A stretch of 22,103 nucleotides of DNA from NCBI GenBank assembly GCA_958453935.1, contig CAUDZT010000038.1:1-22103 (forward strand), written 5' to 3'. Positions 1-8,241 of this stretch are shown in pieces (the stretch's first letter is position 1; the number at the start of each line of letters is the position of its first letter). The position numbers and the translations under genes are program-made. The notes under the pieces were generated by a model that saw only the letters and a program-made list of their open reading frames with translations, did no database searches and was not told where the DNA came from. This DNA comes from an uncultured Collinsella sp. (lineage in GTDB: Bacteria > Actinomycetota > Coriobacteriia > Coriobacteriales > Coriobacteriaceae).

Positions 1-1458
1 TCCGTACATGTACGGATGAATATGGGAAGTGTTCGGATGAAGTTGCCAATCAAGGCTCAGATCAAAATCAACCTGACGCGGAATACCTTTCACATATCCC
101 TGCAAGCCCAATGCGTCGCCCGATGCGCTTGCCCAACGGCGAGAGAGCTCCTTAAGAAACCAGCCTTTATACAAAGCTTCCATCGACTCAAAGCAGGCGC
201 GGAAGTCTTCATCGAGCTCGTACTCCCCCGCTCTAAAGGCACCGGCGAACTCTGTCACCAGCTCACGGTACCAAGCGTCCATGCGATAGAAATCGCTGGC
301 ATAAGAACCCCAAAGGGCCAAAGCCCCCATGCCCGCAAAACCCTCTACATGGTCGCGATAAAAACGCTGCATATGAGCTGCAGCCGAAACGGCGCGATAA
401 TAGCAGGCAAGTTCCTCATACCAGAGCGATCCGCGACGAGAGACGACGACCGACAAAACCTCATCAGCAGCATCCACAGACAGACGTACCCGCTCAAACA
501 GCATGCGCAGAATGGCGGCATCGATGCAGGGAAAGACGTCGGCTCCGGCAATACAGTCAAGACCAACGTCAGCGAGTATCTTTCCAAGCTCAAGCTCACG
601 CTCTACCGCCGTTGTCATACTCAACAGCAATAGACGATTACCGCCACGAACCCAATGATCAACGCAAGCGCGGCAGAACGCGGCGTGAACAGCCTGGGAA
701 GAGAAGCGTCCCGACAGCGCGTCCAGACATCCACCCGTCACCGACCGTGAGCAGGCGGTGAGCAACACGTGGACCAGCAACTCGGGAACACGAGATAGCT
801 CGAGCGCGTTCCCCTCAAAACCACACCAATGACGAATGAGCTCGCAGAAATAGCCATTCATCTCATATTCAGCAAGTAGGACAACCACCTGATCAGCATT
901 GCCCTCGTGCAGGAGTGCCAAATAGCCTGATACGATTGCCGCGGGATCGAGCTCGCTGACACCCAAGCAGGTAGCCAAAATGCCAAGTTCAAGCTCATCG
1001 ACGGTCTCAACAGCGACTTCTCTCGATGAATGTAGCAACTTGTTGAGCTTTATAACGTTGCGGCGCTTGGCAAAAAAAGCTTTATGGGATTCAAGCGCCG
1101 CGCGCATCTCATACGAATCAACCGCGCCGATCTCGCGTAGCTGCACAGAAACATAGTCGGCGGCAAACGGGACGCAACGCGCTTCAACATCCGCCAGCCA
1201 ATCGCCAGACGGCTCCCCTACGCAGCGACGATATATAAGCACCTTACGTCCGCCCAAGTCACCATTGAGCTTACGCTTGATAGCAAACCGACCACCCTCG
1301 CGATCAACGAGAACGCTGACGCCCGGCAGCTCCAAATCTGCAAGCATATCCTCAAATTCACCGGACGGATCATGCCATACAACAATGGCGCCCCCGCAAT
1401 CGGCGTCCTGACCTGCAAACAAATGCAGCAGCTCGGATGTAATATCTGCAAGCTTCAT
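1..1458 (-). CDS. pglZ: BREX protein PglZ, N-terminal 486 residues (cut by window edge)
   Basis: The frame is open without a stop from an ATG at 1458 to the left edge (486 codons), so the gene is partial at its 3' end. PglZ is the alkaline-phosphatase-superfamily component of BREX defence, needed with PglX for host methylation and phage restriction. Seen here is the family's N-terminal region: GGAIVVWHDPSGEFEDML at residues 22-39, then LELPGVSVLVDREGG, then DWLADVEA (87-94) and DYVSVQLREIG (101-111). This is followed by a helical middle region typical of the long type-A PglZ. The phosphatase domain itself would lie beyond the edge. The gene starts 15 bp after the helicase stop, with a GAGAG ribosome site, so it is the most distal gene visible in the BREX operon. 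The assignment rests on motif recognition and context. Confidence 0.85.
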   Translation of the reverse strand, partial: MKLADITSELLHLFAGQDADCGGAIVVWHDPSGEFEDMLADLELPGVSVLVDREGGRFAIKRKLNGDLGGRKVLIYRRCVGEPSGDWLADVEARCVPFAADYVSVQLREIGAVDSYEMRAALESHKAFFAKRRNVIKLNKLLHSSREVAVETVDELELGILATCLGVSELDPAAIVSGYLALLHEGNADQVVVLLAEYEMNGYFCELIRHWCGFEGNALELSRVPELLVHVLLTACSRSVTGGCLDALSGRFSSQAVHAAFCRACVDHWVRGGNRLLLLSMTTAVERELELGKILADVGLDCIAGADVFPCIDAAILRMLFERVRLSVDAADEVLSVVVSRRGSLWYEELACYYRAVSAAAHMQRFYRDHVEGFAGMGALALWGSYASDFYRMDAWYRELVTEFAGAFRAGEYELDEDFRACFESMEALYKGWFLKELSRRWASASGDALGLQGYVKGIPRQVDFDLSLDWQLHPNTSHIHPYMYG

Positions 1459-1473
1459 GGCAAACTCTCAAAA

Positions 1474-3351
1474 CTAGTCATCAAACAAACCGGCGAAAAT
1501 AGCATCCAAATCCTCTTGAGAGGTAGGCTGCGTCTCGAGTATTTCGGAATCAATACACCTGAGCATGGTGTTCTCTTTTTCGCGCAGGCGAGTATATATT
1601 TCCTCGTCAAGCGACCATGGATCGGGTTTTCCAAGGTCGTAATCTTCCGAAAGGTAGTAGTACCTTGTCTGCTGATCTTGCGGCAGGCCCAAACGGTGGA
1701 TTCGATCGCGGGACTGCAGCAAATGAACCAGATTAAAGCTGTACTCGTAGTACACGGCATCGTGACAAATCGAATGCAGCGAGACAGACTCGGCAAGCGT
1801 ATGAGGATTGGTAATGAGTACGGGAAACTTGCCAGCCCTAAAGTCATCCAGGTCTGCCGAACGACAGACAAGGTCATCCTGGCCGTTAATCGTACGCGCC
1901 TCAATCCCCATACCAGCCAGACCGCGCTGAAGATCGGACATGCTCTTGATGAAAATGCACCAGACGATAACCGAGCGCCCCTGTGCCACCAAGTCGCCAA
2001 TAAGAGAGCAGCATCGAGCACGTTTGCTCGATGCCCCGGCAGATCGAATCATGCCCACAATCTTATCGGAGTAGTCGACGGCATCGACCTCGCCGGTCTC
2101 CTCGTCTTCTTCGATAATCCAACGATAGTCTTCGGGATTAAGCGTTTCGAGCAGGTCAATCGGATCGTTTTCCATCTGCAGCACACGCAGCATCAAGGTC
2201 AGCTTGTTGCGACGGTAACGGTTTTTAATAACGCCGAGCAGTAGATTCGTACGCTCGCCAGACGACACCTTGATAAGCTCGTCGGGCTCAGCCCTCGGGA
2301 CGCCTAGGTCATCCTTGGTCGTACGGCAATAAAACGGCTGCAGCTTGTTGTTCACGAGCTCAATGTCCGAGTCCTCGGCATTTTTGAGCTCGCTTTTCTC
2401 AAAGCCAAAAAAGTTGTCATACTCCCGCGGATACAGAATGTGCAACATATTGTAAATATCGATATATCCGTTAGGAATTGGCGTGCCCGTCAGGGCAAAC
2501 GTATAGGGAGCACTCTTGGAAACCACGAGAGCCGCGTTAGCTTGCTTTCCGCCAACGCGCTTAACGCGATGGATTTCGTCGAACACCAAAAGCGTACGAT
2601 TTCCAGCGACCTTACTGAGTTCCTCGGCAACGCCAATAGCCGCCTCGTAATTCACAAGCAGCAAATTGCAACCGCCCACACGAGCGCGAATATAGCTCCG
2701 ACGGTCAGACTTACCAAGCTTTCGGTAAGCATCGTCTTGCGTCGTAAACAAGCTGAGCGGCCGCTTATCACCAAAGCACAGTCCCCACTCCGTCGCCCAG
2801 GAATCAAATGCGTTTTTTGGGCACACGACCATAATGCGATCGACCATGCTGCGGGCCGCCAAAAAGGCAAATGCACCCAGCACGGTCGCCGTTTTACCCG
2901 ACCCCGGCACCGAGAAGTTTCCTGCACGTCCCATCGTTGCCAAGAAAAACGCGTCGCGCATCTGGCGATCCTTAAGTGGGCGCGCCATGGCGGCATCGAC
3001 GACCTCCGAGAACTCTGCGAGATGGGCATCGTGTTTGTGGTCGCCGCGCTTGATCTCGTTTCCCAAACGCGAACGTTGCTCGGCAAGTTCGCGAATCTGC
3101 GTAAAGCCGTCCTGAAGGTCCTCATCCACCGATAGCGCGACACCAAGACGGCTGGCAACCTTCGATAGCTTGCCAACAATCTTTTCGAACTCCGTATAGT
3201 TGCCGATCTCTTCGAGCAAAAAATGACCCTTAACGACACACCTGACGTATGCCCTGCAGGTCATCTTAAAGCGAGCATTGCGACGCAGAGAGTCGGCATC
3301 GAGAGGCTCGGGATCAAGATAGATTTGTCCGCCTCGCTGATATAGACGCAT
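1474..3351 (-). CDS. SNF2-type superfamily 2 helicase in BREX operon
   Basis: A 625-residue DEAD/SNF2-like ATPase. Visible motifs are Walker A VPGSGKTAT (148-156), Walker B DEIH in LLVFDEIHRVKR (254-265), motif III LTGTPIPN (287-294), a motif V-like ITNPHTLAESVSLH (513-526), and motif VI QSRDRIHRLG (546-555). The usual SNF2 motif I (DEMGLGKT style) is replaced by the VPGSGKT form. Residues 1-130 are an N-terminal extension with no recognised domain. A role as DNA translocase or remodeller is known for the superfamily; a BREX role is inferred from position, since some BREX types carry a helicase called BrxHII. The start ATG lies 3 bp after the stop of the ParB-like gene, with AAGG upstream, which suggests coupled translation. 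I do not assign brxHII because orthology cannot be tested here. Confidence 0.85.
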   Translation of the reverse strand: MRLYQRGGQIYLDPEPLDADSLRRNARFKMTCRAYVRCVVKGHFLLEEIGNYTEFEKIVGKLSKVASRLGVALSVDEDLQDGFTQIRELAEQRSRLGNEIKRGDHKHDAHLAEFSEVVDAAMARPLKDRQMRDAFFLATMGRAGNFSVPGSGKTATVLGAFAFLAARSMVDRIMVVCPKNAFDSWATEWGLCFGDKRPLSLFTTQDDAYRKLGKSDRRSYIRARVGGCNLLLVNYEAAIGVAEELSKVAGNRTLLVFDEIHRVKRVGGKQANAALVVSKSAPYTFALTGTPIPNGYIDIYNMLHILYPREYDNFFGFEKSELKNAEDSDIELVNNKLQPFYCRTTKDDLGVPRAEPDELIKVSSGERTNLLLGVIKNRYRRNKLTLMLRVLQMENDPIDLLETLNPEDYRWIIEEDEETGEVDAVDYSDKIVGMIRSAGASSKRARCCSLIGDLVAQGRSVIVWCIFIKSMSDLQRGLAGMGIEARTINGQDDLVCRSADLDDFRAGKFPVLITNPHTLAESVSLHSICHDAVYYEYSFNLVHLLQSRDRIHRLGLPQDQQTRYYYLSEDYDLGKPDPWSLDEEIYTRLREKENTMLRCIDSEILETQPTSQEDLDAIFAGLFDD

Positions 3352-3354
3352 TGC

Positions 3355-4578
3355 TTAGCCTTCTAGAGTTTTTTGGACGACATCGAGAACTTCCTGGGCT
3401 TTCTCAAGAAGGGACTGCAGCCCATCCTGCATATCAACAAGCTGCTCAGGCTCTAACTTGTGCAGTATTTCCACGTCAACATCGTTAACATCCGAGAGCG
3501 CATTGCGAACGGCGCGCACCTGTCCGTTTTTGATCTTACGATTGCCGGCCTTAGCGCGCGCTACATTTCTAGACGCCTTCATTCCCTCTTTCAAACGCGT
3601 GTCAGAGCCAAACGCATCTCGAAGATATTCCGTAGTGACAACCACGTCTTCGGGCTTTTCCGCAAGCCTTTCCAAAACCTCAACGGCATAATCCAGCTGC
3701 TCTTCGCGCAGTTTGTCGTCAGCAATCAGATTATCGATGAACTCACGAACCCCACGCGTCGCGTCGCCGAATGTCTGGCACATTAAATTTACAAACACTG
3801 CGTTTTTAATTTCTTCTCGCTTGTCCTTGTCCTTGACCTTCACGAGCCCGTTCGTAAGCGACTCGATAGGGCCTTGTAGCTTAAGGTCCTGAGCAATATG
3901 AAATGCCCCGGGAGCTTCACAAAACTCAAGGAAATCTTTCAACATATCAATTTGAGCGAGGCAGTTCTTCATTTTGCTCTGCTTCATATTGGCATGCTTG
4001 GCATATTCTTCTGCCGTCATACGCCCTTCGTTGACCCACCTATCGATATCGACCAGACGAGAGATGGCATCATATTCCTGCTTGGTGTCCTCGCCCAGCT
4101 GAATCTCGAGCTCAAGACCCTTAATGGCATTCTCGTCATAGGTATCGGGAAACACACAGCAGCGCAGCATGCGAAGGGTGTCTTCGGCAGCAGACAACTT
4201 ACGTAAGCAAGTAAAACGACGGTTACCGTCAATGACAACGCCGTTGGTCAGAATGATCGCAGATTGTTGTTGACCCTTGTTTTTAATATCCAACATGGTC
4301 GTCTTAAGATGCTTGGGGTTATCGGCCTCGACCATGTCAGCGATAAGGTTATCGAGCTCCGTTTGATCCTGGGGCAAACCTTCGGGATGCTCCGCCTGAT
4401 AGCGCGAAATGAACGTAGCAATTCGCCCGTTCTGAACATTAAAGTGCAGCTTATCGACGCGAACCTCGTAAATCGGACAATCCTGGTTCTGGCCACCAAT
4501 AAACTTGCGCTCGCTATTGTCGGTTTTGCGAACCCAGCCCTCAGCAATACCCGTGTTGATGAACTTTTCCATTTCCAT
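3355..4578 (-). CDS. ParB/sulfiredoxin-like domain protein
   Basis: A 407-residue protein. The key signature is GVVIDGNRRFTCLRKL (113-128), which matches the ParB/Srx-fold box (DG.RR). Before it, a spacing typical of ParB N-terminal domains includes ILDIKNKGQQQ-like helix residues near 95-106. A helix-turn-helix-like stretch follows at about 187-218 (MTAEEYAKHANMKQSKMKNC). The C-terminal third is charged and helical and ends in a probable coiled coil (about 375-405). ParB-fold domains bind or hydrolyse nucleotides and may bind DNA, but the specific activity here is unknown. The start ATG is 4 bp after the stop of the winged-helix gene, and its GGAG ribosome site lies inside that gene's end, so the two are coupled. 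It is not a chromosome-partition ParB: it has no parA partner and no parS-like context. Confidence 0.75.
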   Translation of the reverse strand: MEMEKFINTGIAEGWVRKTDNSERKFIGGQNQDCPIYEVRVDKLHFNVQNGRIATFISRYQAEHPEGLPQDQTELDNLIADMVEADNPKHLKTTMLDIKNKGQQQSAIILTNGVVIDGNRRFTCLRKLSAAEDTLRMLRCCVFPDTYDENAIKGLELEIQLGEDTKQEYDAISRLVDIDRWVNEGRMTAEEYAKHANMKQSKMKNCLAQIDMLKDFLEFCEAPGAFHIAQDLKLQGPIESLTNGLVKVKDKDKREEIKNAVFVNLMCQTFGDATRGVREFIDNLIADDKLREEQLDYAVEVLERLAEKPEDVVVTTEYLRDAFGSDTRLKEGMKASRNVARAKAGNRKIKNGQVRAVRNALSDVNDVDVEILHKLEPEQLVDMQDGLQSLLEKAQEVLDVVQKTLEG

Positions 4579-4582
4579 TGTC

Positions 4583-6538
4583 TTACTCCACTTCTAGTAC
4601 AAACTGGTCATGACTAACAAATACGCGCTCGCTAGCGCTTGAATAAAACAAGTCGGACTTACGGATTATCTGGATGAGCTGCGCACGCGGAACCACTACG
4701 CCGTACTCTTCCGAAAGCAAGTCGACAAGATCGTCGATATCGATCGATATCTCGCGCGCCACCACCGCCTGGATAAAATCACGGCCCTTCATGGGATGGC
4801 CGCGTGGCGCAAAGAGCTTAATGCCCACAAGGTTTCCGTGGCCCAGCAAGTCCTCCTGCGACAAGAGGGCGCTTTCGTAAAATGCATCGGATAGACCATA
4901 CTCGAGTAAGGGCAAATCGGATGCGCAGCGCCTGAGCGACGGCACGGTAAAGTAGGGCGTATCGTCCTCAGCGCCACGCTCGATGGCATCCAATGCAAAG
5001 CTGCGCAAATCGGCATCCCTAATATCAAGCTCATCAAGACCATCGCGCGTAATCCAGCTCGACTCATCGTAGTCAAGCAAGTCGCCCGACCTAATGGCTC
5101 GATAGACCATGTTTTTAAAGGACATACAGTTCAACATGGATTGAGGCAGGCTATCGTGCTCGACGATGGCTCCGTGTATCAAAGACAGGTAGAAATCTGT
5201 CTGGCTTACGCCCCGGCCTCTACAGGCGCAGTCAGCGTAAAGCGTGAACCCCGTTTGATAGGCAAACAATTCCAGCTTGAGTGTTTCGTCGGGCGAGCAT
5301 CCCGCCAGCTCTGCAAACCGGGAAAGCAGGTACCAATCCTCATCAAGCTTGGGAAGAGTTGGCTCACCGGCCATGACGCCTTCAGATCCGGTATCAACAC
5401 GCTCGCCGTGGAACGGCTGGGGATGTACGTCTTCAGCCACAGCGACGCGCGGAGCTGCCGCGGCCGGCCCGCATTCATCATCTTCAATAACGTTTTCTCG
5501 GACTTCGACCGAATCACTTTGCGTCTCGGGGACAAAGCTCTCAGCACTCGCTTCAACGTCCGCAAACCAATCGTTCGCATCGACAACGCACGGTGATGAC
5601 CGATAGAACAGCGCTCGTTCATCGAAGCCGAGTTCGTTAATAGCTCGAATCGTATCGAATTTGCCGGTCACATCCTCGCGAATCAACACAACATCGTCGG
5701 GCAACAATAGCCGCTCAACAACATCCGCGTATGCACCGCCAACGTCATGCCATAAAAGAATGGAACCGGACGTTGTATCAAATGCCATTTGCAGCTGCTC
5801 GGAGAGCTCGACTAGGGAGTCATCTAGTATTTGCTCTTCATGCGGCTCGGGAGTTTCTTCGGCACCCAAAAACCGATACCCAAACCCGTACACCGTTGCG
5901 ATCCAAAGAGGATTCTTTATCTCCTCCCCCAGCTTCTTGCGGAGGTTTTTGACATGTGTTGCAAGAGCCCTCTTCGACTCAGCAAAGCCAATGCCCATAG
6001 AAATCTGCGACAGTTCCTCGTTTGAAACCTCGACGCCTGGCCTGGTTGTAAATGCATTCAAAACGCTATACTCATTCGGAGTAAGCGCAAGCTCCTCGCC
6101 ATCGAGCAGAACAATACGGTTCTCAGAATCAACGACAAGCACACGGTCGCCATGCGCAGAACGAAATACACGCCCGCCCTCACCAACGCTCATCTCAGGC
6201 TCAAATCCCGGAGCAAAATCGAGACGATAGCCATAACCGTGAACGCCCTTAAGCCAACGAGCGTTGCGGGCATCTTCTTTCAGTTTCTTGCGAATGTTCT
6301 TGATATGGCTATCGAGCACTCGATGCGACTTAGGGTCATCGTGGCCAAATGCCGCAACAAACAGCTCTTGGCGAGAAAATGCATGACCCGGTTTTTGAGC
6401 CATACAAAACAAGATGTTGAACTCATTGGGGGTCAAGCATAGGTAGGAACCGTCCATGTACGCATCGCACATGGCTGGATCGAGCAGAAGATTGCTATCG
6501 ATTCGAATGATCTGATTGTTGTTTACCAATGATCCCAT
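4583..6538 (-). CDS. Tandem OmpR-type winged-helix protein with PglZ-like segment
   Basis: A 651-residue protein from the ATG at 6538, which has AAAGAG upstream. A GTG at 6562 would add 8 residues but has no ribosome site. Numbered from the GTG, it has two OmpR/PhoB-like DNA-binding domains: LTPNEFNILFCM to GVHGYGYRL (43-114) and LTPNEYSVLNAF to TVYGFGYRF (160-231). Residues 266-344 (GSILLWHDVGGAYADVVER, LLLPDDVVLIRED, DWFADVEAS) resemble the first 100 residues of the PglZ encoded at 1-1458. An acidic, proline/alanine-rich linker (345-405) leads to a C-terminal domain of about 250 residues that I do not recognise. There is no receiver domain, so this is not a classical response regulator. Position in the operon suggests a BREX regulator or a DNA-targeting accessory; that role is inferred. 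Confidence 0.8.
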   Translation of the reverse strand: MGSLVNNNQIIRIDSNLLLDPAMCDAYMDGSYLCLTPNEFNILFCMAQKPGHAFSRQELFVAAFGHDDPKSHRVLDSHIKNIRKKLKEDARNARWLKGVHGYGYRLDFAPGFEPEMSVGEGGRVFRSAHGDRVLVVDSENRIVLLDGEELALTPNEYSVLNAFTTRPGVEVSNEELSQISMGIGFAESKRALATHVKNLRKKLGEEIKNPLWIATVYGFGYRFLGAEETPEPHEEQILDDSLVELSEQLQMAFDTTSGSILLWHDVGGAYADVVERLLLPDDVVLIREDVTGKFDTIRAINELGFDERALFYRSSPCVVDANDWFADVEASAESFVPETQSDSVEVRENVIEDDECGPAAAAPRVAVAEDVHPQPFHGERVDTGSEGVMAGEPTLPKLDEDWYLLSRFAELAGCSPDETLKLELFAYQTGFTLYADCACRGRGVSQTDFYLSLIHGAIVEHDSLPQSMLNCMSFKNMVYRAIRSGDLLDYDESSWITRDGLDELDIRDADLRSFALDAIERGAEDDTPYFTVPSLRRCASDLPLLEYGLSDAFYESALLSQEDLLGHGNLVGIKLFAPRGHPMKGRDFIQAVVAREISIDIDDLVDLLSEEYGVVVPRAQLIQIIRKSDLFYSSASERVFVSHDQFVLEVE

Positions 6539-6570
6539 AGCAGCTCTTTCGACTTCTAGCACGCAGACGG

Positions 6571-7539
6571 CTATTTGATTTTGGCGAGGACGTCCTGGAA
6601 CTTGGCGTAATTAACCTTAGCGCCGTCATCCAAATCAATCTCAATCATTTGGTCTGCAAGGTGATGGACCTTCTCCTCGTAGCTCACGAGCTCGGCAGCT
6701 TGGTCGCTTATGCGCTTTTGTTCCTTAGCAAGACGAGCACGATCACGGCTGTCGCTTACCTCCATCTGGTCGGCAATCCACATCAGCCGATTGCGGTAAC
6801 GTTCTTGCAGAGGATGGATATAACCCGTACGAATCAGCGCCAACAAATCAGGGCGATAGCGATGCATGTAGACCAACGCCCTAAAGCCGCCCTTCTTGCC
6901 CGAATCGAACAGCCAATAAATAGGGCGCTTCTTATAGGTCTGGCAGTGGTCCTTAAAGAAGTCCTTCAAAAAGTAGGTGCGAATTACCTCGCGCGAGGTG
7001 CCTTTGCCGCCGAGCGCCTCGGCAATAAAGGCCAGGTTCTGCTCGAGCGTCTCCTCGCCATACACGGTGCGCACAAAGTCGATAAAGTAACGCACGATGT
7101 CGTCGTCAAAGTATTCGTCATCGGTGATAGGCAGCACGTTGTCGCTATCTGGCATAAAGGTCACATTCTCGGGATCGGGCATCTTGGCCAGATAGTCAGA
7201 GACCGTGGCACCCTGGTCGGCCAGAACCAGACCGTCCACGTCCAGCGAATAGCGGCCGAACATGCAGCCCACGGCATAGCTCATGAGCGAGGTGATCTCG
7301 TCGCGCTTGGTGCGCACATACTTGTTGCCCTTATAGCTCTCGGGGATCTCGTCGGCGGTGTCGAAGATGCGTGCCACCGACACGTACTTATCCTCGACCT
7401 CGATGGGCACCTCGCCCTCCATGTTGTAGATCTTGGCAAAGATTCGGTTGAGCTCCTCCTCGTTAGCGCGAAGCTGCTCAAAGCGAGCATTGACCTCGGC
7501 CTTGCGAGCCTCGTATTTATCGGCGAGTAGTGTTGACAT
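6571..7539 (-). CDS. pglX: PglX C-terminal part (split BREX methyltransferase subunit)
   Basis: A 322-residue protein beginning MSTLLADKYEARKAEVNARF. It is the C-terminal portion of BREX-1 PglX, recognised from LRANEEELNRIF, ISYAVGC-like MSYAVGCMFGRYSLDVDGL, DDEYFDDDIV, YFLKDFFKDHC, and KKRPIYWLFDSGKKGGF followed by YMHRY. In typical PglX this follows directly on the segment where the upstream gene ends (SWDFKRNPL), in one chain of roughly 1,100-1,250 residues; the two pieces here sum to 1,171. The start is taken at the ATG at 7539, with GGGTG upstream, because homology begins just after it. An in-frame GTG at 7686 would add 49 residues unlike PglX. A candidate promoter lies at 7589-7617. Whether the two pieces assemble into a working enzyme is unknown. 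Confidence 0.82.
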   Translation of the reverse strand: MSTLLADKYEARKAEVNARFEQLRANEEELNRIFAKIYNMEGEVPIEVEDKYVSVARIFDTADEIPESYKGNKYVRTKRDEITSLMSYAVGCMFGRYSLDVDGLVLADQGATVSDYLAKMPDPENVTFMPDSDNVLPITDDEYFDDDIVRYFIDFVRTVYGEETLEQNLAFIAEALGGKGTSREVIRTYFLKDFFKDHCQTYKKRPIYWLFDSGKKGGFRALVYMHRYRPDLLALIRTGYIHPLQERYRNRLMWIADQMEVSDSRDRARLAKEQKRISDQAAELVSYEEKVHHLADQMIEIDLDDGAKVNYAKFQDVLAKIK

Positions 7540-7588
7540 GTTTACACCCAATCTAATCGAGCCGTAATTCAGCTCAAGTGGCGACATT

Positions 7589-7617
7589 TTGATACGGCAG
7601 AGTAGCCGAAGTAACAA
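7589..7617 (-). promoter_or_regulatory. Candidate promoter for pglX C-terminal part
   Basis: On the minus strand TTGTTA (7612-7617) and TATCAA (7589-7594) are separated by exactly 17 bp. Each hexamer matches the sigma-70 consensus at four of six positions. It would start transcription near 7582, about 43 bases ahead of the ATG at 7539. It could let the downstream genes be expressed independently of the main operon. It is a sequence match only, in an A/T-rich stretch where such matches occur by chance. Confidence 0.3.
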
Positions 7618-7713
7618 CAAATGAAGCCGTTTATTAAAGCGAGAAAGATGTAAGGAGTACGACCAGCTATCACTCATCACGCCCACGCCCCGCTCGTCAT
7701 AAAGTCGGTTTCG

Positions 7714-8232
7714 TCATCCCTGAAAGAATTGAGCTAACTGCATAACTGTTTGAACGGCAGACAGAGCAATGGATATAGCGTCGGCAGGATCAAAATCTTC
7801 GAGAGAATTCTCTTTGAAACGCTTCCTATAACGAACTAACTCAAATCCTTTGACTGTAATTCGTGCTTGGACAAGTCTTTCGTGAAGATCATCGATAGCA
7901 AAGTCCACGAGTAAATAATTCTGCCGATGCAGCTCATTAAGAACGGTGTCCAGTAAAGAATTGTCAATTCCTTCCCCGCTTAAATCTAAAAAGGAAGAAG
8001 GGTCATTCTTTACGCCTATGATGCCCCACAGCAAGCCCTGCGCCACTGGTTTTGTAATCGGCCGAATTGCGGTTACGGGGATATACCAGTATTTGCCACG
8101 TTTAATACAATCAGGAATTTTGCCGGACTTCGGCTCTGCATATCTCCTGATCGTAGCCTCTTTAACGCCCCACAGCTCAGCGACATCTTGAGATGAGTAA
8201 TAGTTTGCACCATCGATTGTTACAGGTCCCAC
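7714..8232 (-). CDS. Small two-module DNA-binding protein inserted between pglX parts
   Basis: A 172-residue protein of unknown function. Residues about 9-50 form a MerR/excisionase-like helix-turn-helix (YYSSQDVAELWGVKEATIRRY, with a wing-like GKYWYIPVTAI). Residues about 85-135 resemble a winged helix (LLDTVLNELHRQNYLLVDF, then RITVKGFELVRY). The end, DAISIALSAVQTVMQLAQFF, is a hydrophobic amphipathic helix. The GTG at 8232 is chosen because AGGTGG lies 5 bases ahead of it; a GTG at 8241 is in frame but lacks a ribosome site. The pglX stop TAG (8242-8244) overlaps this ribosome site, so translation is coupled. The gene reads in the same frame as pglX. It is not part of any BREX core I know, and more A/T-rich than brxC or brxB. 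Confidence 0.7.
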   Translation of the reverse strand: MGPVTIDGANYYSSQDVAELWGVKEATIRRYAEPKSGKIPDCIKRGKYWYIPVTAIRPITKPVAQGLLWGIIGVKNDPSSFLDLSGEGIDNSLLDTVLNELHRQNYLLVDFAIDDLHERLVQARITVKGFELVRYRKRFKENSLEDFDPADAISIALSAVQTVMQLAQFFQG

Positions 8233-8241
8233 TGCGACCAC

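Noticed and set aside
1..16. Perfect 16-bp palindrome TCCGTACATGTACGGA at the left edge
   Set aside because: It lies inside the pglZ coding frame, and a perfect 16-bp palindrome is expected about once per 60-70 kb by chance, so one in this window is not notable without conservation.
6571..7686. Longer start (GTG at 7686) for the PglX C-terminal part
   Set aside because: The added 49 residues do not resemble PglX, and a plausible promoter and ribosome site lie between 7686 and the ATG at 7539.
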